A DNA stretch of 21,108 nt from Gammaproteobacteria bacterium (GTDB lineage: Bacteria > Pseudomonadota > Gammaproteobacteria > UBA6429 > Thiohalophilaceae), in contig DRJN01000272.1 in assembly GCA_011052165.1 (NCBI GenBank), positions 1 to 21,108 on the forward strand. The letters are read 5' to 3'. Every line of letters starts with the position of its first letter. The first letter of the stretch is position 1. Positions 16,318 to 21,108 of this stretch are shown one piece after another. The notes beneath the pieces were generated by a model. The model had not been told where the DNA came from. It saw only the letters and a program-made list of their open reading frames with translations, and ran no database searches. Both the position numbers and the translations under genes were made by a program.

Positions 16318-18190
16318 GCCGCTTGGTACACCATATTTTCCACATCTCGCGATAGGCCTTTTGCAACTCCCGGGCGAAACGTTTTCCATCACATAAGGAT
16401 GAATTCATCACCCTGCCTCTCATGCTTTCGCGCATACCCGATAGCCTGCCAGGATCGTGCGCAAGCTTGATTGCGATAGCCGCATAGGTATCTGTATCAC
16501 CGGCAATAAGCTCCGGCATCCCGACCTGGGTCAACAAACTAACACCAACCCGGCCCGCATGCATTTGCCCGGCAAGGGTAACCACGGGCACCCCCATCCA
16601 CAGCGCTTCACAGGTGGTAGTCGTACCGTTGTAGGGAAAGGTATCCAGAGCGATATCGATTTGATTGTACAGTGCCAGGTGATCCCCATGGGATGCGATG
16701 GGGGCCATCAAATCTGCCCGCTCCCTCCCGATACCATGCTCTCCCAGCATGGAATAGTAGCGCTCCCGTGTAACGACATCGACCAGGGAATGGTTTTTGA
16801 GCAATAGTCGCGAGCCGGGAACGGCATGAAGAATCGATGCCCACGGCGCGATGACTTCAGGTGTTGTTTTGGCCAAATTATTAAGCGAACCAAAGGTAAT
16901 GTATCCCGATCCGATCGATGGCAGTGCTTCGATCGCAGGACAATCAGGTGCGGGCTGATAGCACAGAAAACCATGCGGCAAACGGTACAGTTGCTCACTA
17001 TGATATTCTTCCGTCATTCCTGGTGGATCCGCCCACTGGTCGGTAAGACGATAATCCATCGTGGAAAGTCCCGTGGTATTGGGGTACCCCAGATAAGTAA
17101 CCTGCACCGGTGCCGGCTTGCGGGCAAAAACGGTAAGCCGGTGATTACCACTATGCCCGGCAAGATCGACCAGGATATCGATACCATCACGGTGGATCAT
17201 TTCCGCCACCTGGTCATCCGCCATATTATAGATGTGACGCCAACCGTTCACGAGCGAGCGGAAGAGTTGCGTAATGGGGTCGGGCCGCATGCCTTGCGAA
17301 TAGCAGATCACCTCCACCTCGGCAGGGTCGTGATTGGCAAGAATCTGTAACAAGAAAAATGCCACCGGATGCCTGCGCAGATCCGAGGACAGGTACCCAA
17401 TGCGTAAGCAGCGACCGGGAATGGGTGTGTTCGAATATTCCGTAAATGCGTGGACCCCGGCGGTATGCCTGGCCGCCCAGCGCCTGTGCTCTGCGAACAA
17501 CTGTTCCCCATTGTGTGCAGGAGAATAATTGAGGCAGCAGAGAAAATTGCTGTCCGCATATACCAGGTCGGGATTCAGTTTTATTGCATGGCGGTGACTT
17601 TCTTCCGCCTCCTGCAACCTGCCCTGGAGCGTATAGGCGCTCCCCAGGTTACTGTGCGCCGCGGCCAGTTCCGGCTTGATCCGTATCGCCCGCTGAAAAC
17701 ACTTGGCCGCTTCCCCGAACTGACCCTGGCGCTTCAGCATATCGCCCAGATCATTATGTACTTCAGCGGCATCCGCCTTAACCCTTAAGAGGTCGCGATA
17801 GACCTCCACCGCCTCGTTCAGTTTTCCCTGTAACCGGAGCGCCTCGGCAAGTTCACCACAAGCCCTTACGAAATCCGGTTTGAGCCGTAATGCCTCGCGG
17901 TAATACGGCACGGAGTCGGCGATTTTCCCTTGCCGGCGCAATACGTTCGCCAGACTGTAATGAACCCGCTCTATCTGCGGTTTAATTTTCAGCACTCGTC
18001 GATAGCATGAGGCTGCTTGATCCAGGCTTCCCAGCTTATCGTTGACTATCCCCAGACCAGACCAGGCCTCCGGATTGCCTTTATCAATCGCACATAGCCG
18101 TTCATAGAGCGCTTTGGCCTCCATTATTCTGTTGTCTTCAATGAGCGCCAACGCCTGTCTGAGCACAGTTGAGGTATCAGCTTTTGTCAT
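16295..18190 (-). CDS. Canonical TPR plus OGT (SPINDLY-type) glycosyltransferase
   Basis: The 631-residue product has about six TPR units (5-215) followed by a canonical bacterial O-GlcNAc-transferase-like catalytic region. Landmarks are IGYLSSDLRRHPVAFFL (His274), DILVDLAGHSGNHRL (His346), APVQVTYLGYPNTTG (360-374), FGSLNNLAKTTPEV (Lys441), and FPYNGTTTTCEALWMG (Glu528). All the positions matching donor-binding and catalytic residues of OGT are kept, so it should be active on protein Ser/Thr in the cytoplasm; the sugar donor is not certain. It is the first gene of an overlapping run with the CgeB-like enzyme and the SEC-C methyltransferase. No good Shine-Dalgarno precedes the ATG at 18190. 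The frame stays open upstream to about 18383, and includes a TPR-like LLEARELYRQ at 18323-18361. Confidence 0.92.
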   Translation of the reverse strand: MTKADTSTVLRQALALIEDNRIMEAKALYERLCAIDKGNPEAWSGLGIVNDKLGSLDQAASCYRRVLKIKPQIERVHYSLANVLRRQGKIADSVPYYREALRLKPDFVRACGELAEALRLQGKLNEAVEVYRDLLRVKADAAEVHNDLGDMLKRQGQFGEAAKCFQRAIRIKPELAAAHSNLGSAYTLQGRLQEAEESHRHAIKLNPDLVYADSNFLCCLNYSPAHNGEQLFAEHRRWAARHTAGVHAFTEYSNTPIPGRCLRIGYLSSDLRRHPVAFFLLQILANHDPAEVEVICYSQGMRPDPITQLFRSLVNGWRHIYNMADDQVAEMIHRDGIDILVDLAGHSGNHRLTVFARKPAPVQVTYLGYPNTTGLSTMDYRLTDQWADPPGMTEEYHSEQLYRLPHGFLCYQPAPDCPAIEALPSIGSGYITFGSLNNLAKTTPEVIAPWASILHAVPGSRLLLKNHSLVDVVTRERYYSMLGEHGIGRERADLMAPIASHGDHLALYNQIDIALDTFPYNGTTTTCEALWMGVPVVTLAGQMHAGRVGVSLLTQVGMPELIAGDTDTYAAIAIKLAHDPGRLSGMRESMRGRVMNSSLCDGKRFARELQKAYREMWKIWCTKRHDADERT

Positions 18191-18374
18191 GGCAATAATT
18201 ATTTCTGGAGTCGCTGATGGAAACGGCGCAATAAAACATGAAGAGCCCGTTTCACCGCTCCATCCTACAGTTCCAGCGAACTGCCCCCAGTCTGAACCAG
18301 GCCCATCGATAAACCCAGCAGATTGTCTGTACAGCTCCCGGGCTTCAAGCAGCCTGGTTTCTGGATATTGAAAT

Positions 18375-19358
18375 CTATGGGAAATACTCTAGGTTAACTG
18401 GAACAACGATTTCAACGCCATTTAGATCATATATGGTCGCACTCGTAAGGCTGATGTTGGGTGATCCTGAAAGTCCCCGCGGATGGATCAAATACAATTG
18501 CAGGTATCTTGCCTGTATCCCCTGCGGAGCAACCACATCCGCATAGAGTTGCCGCCCATCCTGGTGCCAGTACACCATGCGCTGGGTTTTGCCGAAGGCT
18601 CCGGTTGCTGCATAGGAGCCACGCACCGTCGATTCCGGAACATAGATGTTAATATCATCCGGATTAAGAACCGTTTCGTCAAAATCCACCACCAGGGATA
18701 CCGCCCCAATTTCCTCCGCACCGGTACTACCAAAACTGATCTTGGCATGGGGTGCGGGTTCCAGCCGGTCAAACCCCACGGTTGCCACCCCTCCAAAGGC
18801 AGAGCGCAAAAAATTATCTGGAGCACCCACACCGCCGATGAGCTCCAAGGCGACCGTAAAGGGATCTGAAACACCTGAGCTGTCATCATTCACACTAAGC
18901 GATATAGTCAAAAACGCTTTGCCTGGTGCAGCATCCAGGGGAAGATCCGTAACCAAGACCGTCTGTACCGGCTCATGGCCAAAGAGCCAAGAGACATAAC
19001 TATCCAGATACGGGGAATAATGCAGGCCTTCGGCGCGCCCATCCATCCGCAGATTAAATACCGAACGTACCAGTCCCAGAGATTGCAGATCCCAAGTTGT
19101 ACCATTGATATCCGTCAGAGTGACCGCAATGGTGTTCTTGCGCGCCTTTTCCGTACCACCTACCATGACTGAGACAGTATCACCGGCCCGGGCGATAGTC
19201 GGGAAGGTGTTGACGCTGGTACAGCCCTGGAGGAGCAGGAAAGCGGCGAGGAAAACGATGAATGCCCGGTTGAACCCCTTTCTTAGGGAGAAGGAATCAA
19301 ATTTGCCGGCAAGGGGTTGTCGACCTGCATAACCAAAGAGAGGGGTAATTGTATTCAT
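18375..19358 (-). CDS. Predicted outer-membrane lipoprotein, unknown function
   Basis: The 327-residue product has a long basic N-region, a hydrophobic segment (AFIVFLAAFLLLQ, 32-44) and a lipobox ending LQGC with Cys46. Thr at +2 favours the outer membrane. The mature part is beta-rich: NTIAVTLTDINGTTWDL, a region with GLHYSPYLDSYVSW, and a C-terminal stretch with SLTSATIYDLNGVEI. I do not recognise a named domain; the secreted beta-sandwich look could mean a surface or polymer-binding role. AGGAG with 7-nt spacing supports the ATG at 19358. It lies between the VPVPA-CTERM gene B and the OGT run, all on the minus strand, separated by 463 and 184 bp, so it probably has its own promoter. Confidence 0.8.
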   Translation of the reverse strand: MNTITPLFGYAGRQPLAGKFDSFSLRKGFNRAFIVFLAAFLLLQGCTSVNTFPTIARAGDTVSVMVGGTEKARKNTIAVTLTDINGTTWDLQSLGLVRSVFNLRMDGRAEGLHYSPYLDSYVSWLFGHEPVQTVLVTDLPLDAAPGKAFLTISLSVNDDSSGVSDPFTVALELIGGVGAPDNFLRSAFGGVATVGFDRLEPAPHAKISFGSTGAEEIGAVSLVVDFDETVLNPDDINIYVPESTVRGSYAATGAFGKTQRMVYWHQDGRQLYADVVAPQGIQARYLQLYLIHPRGLSGSPNISLTSATIYDLNGVEIVVPVNLEYFP

Positions 19359-19423
19359 GATCTTTCTCCTAATATCCAGGCTGCGTCTCAGCAGCAGTGC
19401 GCCGACTGTATGATGCTACTGGC

Positions 19424-19462
19424 GTGGGTCTTTGTCACTAGATTAGGACCCACAGTGATAAA
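19424..19462. repeat. Interleaved inverted repeats (pseudoknot-like)
   Basis: GTGGGTC (19424-19430) pairs with GACCCAC (19447-19453), and TTTGTCACT (19431-19439) pairs with AGTGATAAA (19454-19462). The order a-b-a'-b' is that of an H-type pseudoknot, or of two mutually exclusive hairpins. In a plus-strand RNA the one imperfect pair is a G-U wobble; in a minus-strand RNA it is an A-C mismatch, so the plus strand folds better. Confidence 0.5.
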
Positions 19463-19511
19463 GGGTACCAAGAGCAGATCCGCAGTCGTACTACACCCCT
19501 TGCCACCATAA

Positions 19512-19517
19512 TATAAT
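19512..19517 (+). promoter_or_regulatory. Perfect -10 hexamer TATAAT
   Basis: TATAAT sits within ACCATAATATAATCGG. A start of transcription near 19524 would follow. No convincing -35 hexamer is seen 17 bp upstream, and the element is A/T-rich enough to also read as TATTAT on the minus strand for the lipoprotein gene, so direction is uncertain. Confidence 0.3.
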
Positions 19518-19523
19518 CGGTTG

Positions 19524-19633
19524 CAAAATGGGCTAGGGATAACTGGATGAAGTACCGACCTACCGGTTCTCAAAACCGGCCACCTGGATACCGCCGGCAT
19601 CCGGGTCACCTCAGTGCGGTATCGTTGTTTTTT
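19524..19633 (+). ncRNA. Candidate ~110-nt small RNA
   Basis: Downstream of TATAAT (19512-19517), the plus strand carries the hairpin CCGGTT/AACCGG (19563-19579). It ends with an 8-bp stem GATACCGC/GCGGTATC (19587-19594, 19616-19623) followed by GTTG and six T residues (19628-19633), a terminator-like end. It would be transcribed against the flanking genes. It matches no RNA family I know. The stem also has an alternative partner, ACCTGGAT/ATCCGGGT, again with a G-U wobble on the plus strand. Confidence 0.3.
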
Positions 19634-19726
19634 CGTTCTTAGTTGGATACTGCGCTGTACGGCAAAACCAAGACATTGGGTTCTACACACGAACAACCCC
19701 ACGCCCCCCTGAAATAGTGAAGTACA

Positions 19727-19749
19727 GACGGGGCGCAATGCGCCCCGTC
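19727..19749. terminator. Strong hairpin, likely terminator of VPVPA gene B
   Basis: GACGGGGCGC and GCGCCCCGTC form a perfect 10-bp stem with an AAT loop. It lies 73-95 bp past the stop of the leftward VPVPA gene B. The following T-run (ATTTTC) is on the plus strand; the leftward side has only scattered T residues, so termination of gene B would be imperfect or the element acts on plus-strand transcripts. Confidence 0.55.
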
Positions 19750-19821
19750 ATTTTCTCCAAACTACAGAGTCGCGAGTATACCCACAAAGAGGTAAAAGCC
19801 CGCTCCTCCGGGGTCAAGCGT

Positions 19822-20601
19822 TCAGCTGTTTTTACGCCGCCGCGCCACGCCCACCAAGCCAAGCAGGCCGGAGCCGAACAGCCAAGCTGCGGCCGGCACC
19901 GGTACCGAGCTGACAGTACCTACCAGGTGCAGGGCATAAGGCACACCACCGAAGCCGGAAGCATCTAACAGCGGCACATGGGCCGCATAATCCAGCACGT
20001 ATGTACTGCTGTTGGAACAGCTTGCCAAGTTGCAGGTAATGGTGGCAATAGTAGTATCTTCAGTAAAGTTAGCCGTGTCGCCACCCATGTTGATGGAGTT
20101 GACATTACCCCAGCCCACGCGCCAGCCGCTAAAATCCAGCGTCTTGGTAAAGCCGCCATCGTTATTCACGTCGTTGTTAACGACCGTGATAGGGGTCTCG
20201 ACGAAGTGCATACCGGTGTTATTAAAGAACATCCACGGTGCATCGACCTGGGGACTCTCACTGTCATCGACTAGGCCGGTATGGTTACCGACCGGGCCTG
20301 GCATGGCGACACCGATATGGATGCCGCCACCACTGGGAGCCGTGGGAAACGGGTAACCCGCATCTGAAGAATTCTGAAATATCGGGTCCGGGCCGCCGTT
20401 CATGCTGAAGTAGGAACCGCCGGTCATAGCGACCGCGCCATAGGAACAGTTATACGGGTAGGTGCCAGAGACTGCGCAGGCGCCTACCCCCGGATCGAAA
20501 TTCAGCACGGCGCTGGTGGTCAGGGCTGCGTTAGCACTCAGACTAACGCCGCCCATGGCCAAGGCCATTGCGGAACTCAGTATAGTTTTTCTTGCATTCA
20601 T
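19822..20601 (-). CDS. VPVPA-CTERM exported protein B
   Basis: The 259-residue product has a Sec signal peptide (MNARK, hydrophobic core, cleavage likely after ANA25) and an exosortase-type C-terminal signal: VPVPA (233-237), helix AAWLFGSGLLGLVGVA, basic tail RRRKNS. It is a clear paralogue of the protein at 3191-3895. The two share FDPGV/VDPGV, the first cysteine pair (GACAVSGTYPYNCSYGA), NNDVNNDGGFTKTLDFSGW, a second cysteine pair (ITCNLASC), TYVLDYA and FGGVPY. It is probably secreted, processed by an exosortase encoded elsewhere and displayed at the surface; its actual role is unknown. GGAGGAG nine nt before the ATG is an excellent ribosome binding site. The leader contains a hairpin and the promoter is sigma-54 type. 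Confidence 0.9.
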   Translation of the reverse strand: MNARKTILSSAMALAMGGVSLSANAALTTSAVLNFDPGVGACAVSGTYPYNCSYGAVAMTGGSYFSMNGGPDPIFQNSSDAGYPFPTAPSGGGIHIGVAMPGPVGNHTGLVDDSESPQVDAPWMFFNNTGMHFVETPITVVNNDVNNDGGFTKTLDFSGWRVGWGNVNSINMGGDTANFTEDTTIATITCNLASCSNSSTYVLDYAAHVPLLDASGFGGVPYALHLVGTVSSVPVPAAAWLFGSGLLGLVGVARRRKNS

Positions 20602-20634
20602 AAAACTTCTCCTCCGAAGGATTTAAAGACTGAT

Positions 20635-20666
20635 GCCGGGTGGGGCAGCGGGCCTTGCGACCCGGC
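20635..20666 (-). promoter_or_regulatory. Leader hairpin of VPVPA gene B
   Basis: GCCGGGT (20635-20641) pairs with ACCCGGC (20660-20666), a perfect 7-bp stem with an 18-nt loop, in the predicted untranslated leader of gene B. It ends about 33 nt upstream of the ATG and does not cover the ribosome binding site, so a role in mRNA stability is as likely as one in translation. Confidence 0.4.
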
Positions 20667-20695
20667 GCCAGCAGCGCCCGACAGCCAATTATGAA

Positions 20696-20710
20696 GCAAA
20701 CTCTGTGCCA
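20696..20710 (-). promoter_or_regulatory. Sigma-54 (-24/-12) promoter of VPVPA gene B
   Basis: On the minus strand the sequence is TGGCACAGAGTTTGC, an exact match to TGGCAC-N5-TTGC. Transcription would start near 20684, giving a leader of about 83 nt, close to the ~77 nt predicted for gene A. Two copies of GTGWTACAAC at 20858-20867 and 20889-20898, 31 bp apart and about 150-190 bp upstream, are in the usual enhancer range for a sigma-54 activator. Confidence 0.8.
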
Positions 20711-21093
20711 GACATGGTATTTTTATTAAAAAACAATCTGTTACATGTACAAGAGGTACTACACCCCGAACGCCGGCAACGCAAAATGTAAAGTATTCCG
20801 TCGGCCCGAGCGGGGGTATCCGTGTCGCCGGTTCTGATCAATCCAATCAATTTCAGGGTGTTACAACAGGCTAACGGGGTAAATTAAAGTGATACAACGC
20901 CTATTAAAAAATTCGACAGCAGTTTCCAGATAACTAGTGCCCGCCCGAAAACCACCCAATTTACTGATTTTGCATAACAAACTCATTCATACTTAACACG
21001 AAGATCGCTATATATAGAGCGGCTTTCTTAAGCGATACTCGCCAAAACAGGCTATTTTTGATGGCTATCCAACAAACTTCGTGGAGAGATTGA
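20711..21093. other. Intergenic region with divergent promoters
   Basis: No gene is seen here. It contains TTACATGTAC near 20741, the GTGWTACAAC pair (20858, 20889) and CTATATATAG near 21008. ATCGCT/AGCGAT near 21004-21037 can form a stem overlapping that palindrome. It must drive VPVPA gene B leftward and the gene starting at 21094 rightward. Confidence 0.45.
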
Positions 21094-21108
21094 ATGCGTA
21101 CTGTGAAA
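21094..21108 (+). CDS. Start of a rightward gene, cut by the window end
   Basis: ATG at 21094 opens MRTVK and runs off the window. GGAG at 21083-21086 lies 7 nt upstream, a good ribosome binding site, which is why I call a start. Product unknown. Confidence 0.45.

Larger units (their letters stand above)
19359..19821. other. Structured intergenic region between lipoprotein and VPVPA gene B
   Basis: No protein gene is seen in these 463 bp. The region is dense in inverted repeats: an interleaved pair at 19424-19462, hairpins at 19563-19579 and 19587-19623, and a strong hairpin at 19727-19749. It also holds the leader and promoter of the lipoprotein gene and the 3' end of the VPVPA gene B transcript. 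Details are in separate entries. Confidence 0.6.

Noticed and set aside
19528..19546. TAGGGATAAC resembling the start of the I-SceI homing site
   Set aside because: Only the first ten or so bases match; the rest diverges and no homing endonuclease or intron is present.
19524..19640. Cyclic-di-GMP (GEMM) riboswitch on the minus strand, suggested by CCGGTAGGTCGG
   Set aside because: The remaining conserved GEMM blocks (GGCAAA near the start, GACGCAAAGCC) and the tetraloop layout are absent.
1..21108. CRISPR arrays, tRNA and rRNA genes
   Set aside because: No regularly spaced short direct repeats other than the in-frame TPR units, no tRNA-like cloverleaf and no rRNA sequence were seen.

Overview
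The window looks like an accessory region of a Gram-negative proteobacterium, most likely gamma or beta. The reasons are two exported proteins ending in a VPVPA/PEP-CTERM-type sorting signal, an outer-membrane-type lipoprotein, sigma-54 (-24/-12) promoter matches, an NHLP-type leader protein and several TPR-fused O-GlcNAc-transferase-like enzymes. Genus cannot be named from sequence alone. Base composition is uneven by eye: roughly 0.2-5.8 kb is A/T-rich, and most of 6.0-20.6 kb is richer in G/C, which suggests assembly from more than one source.

Layout. 1-126: 3' end of an unidentified gene. 167-556: a tandemly duplicated, cysteine-free NHLP-family protein. 1000-2805: a divergent TPR plus SPINDLY/OGT-type glycosyltransferase. 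About 2918-3190: scars of two transposases, IS256-like then IS66 TnpB-like. 3191-3895 (-): VPVPA-CTERM protein A with a sigma-54 promoter match. 4415-5776 (-): SAM methyltransferase. 5987-9698 (+): a TPR-sulfotransferase fusion followed by an uncharacterised, possibly methyltransferase-like protein. 9723-11654 (-): second TPR-OGT. 12176-13225 (+): HNH-like zinc finger fused to an FkbM methyltransferase. 13315-14145 (+): stand-alone sulfotransferase. 18190 down to 14219 (-): a compact run of canonical TPR-OGT, CgeB-like glycosyltransferase (overlapping) and a methyltransferase with a C-terminal SEC-C motif. 18375-19358 (-): lipoprotein. 19822-20601 (-): VPVPA-CTERM protein B, paralogous to A, with a near-perfect sigma-54 promoter. 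21094 onwards: the first codons of a rightward gene.

How it may work together (inference). The core is a set of polymer- or protein-modifying enzymes: four glycosyltransferases, two sulfotransferases, three clear methyltransferases and one possible fourth. It is bracketed by two paralogous exported proteins with the same architecture and the same promoter type. One reading is that cytoplasmic OGT-type enzymes glycosylate protein targets and that sulfotransferases and methyltransferases tailor the glycan. The VPVPA proteins are cell-surface products of the same regulon. No exosortase, Wzx/Wzy, flagellin or PrsK/PrsR homologue is visible here, so the substrate and the sorting enzyme must lie elsewhere.

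Non-coding candidates include a possible ~110-nt plus-strand RNA between the lipoprotein and protein B, an interleaved (pseudoknot-like) repeat beside it, and a long inverted repeat at 4117-4253.
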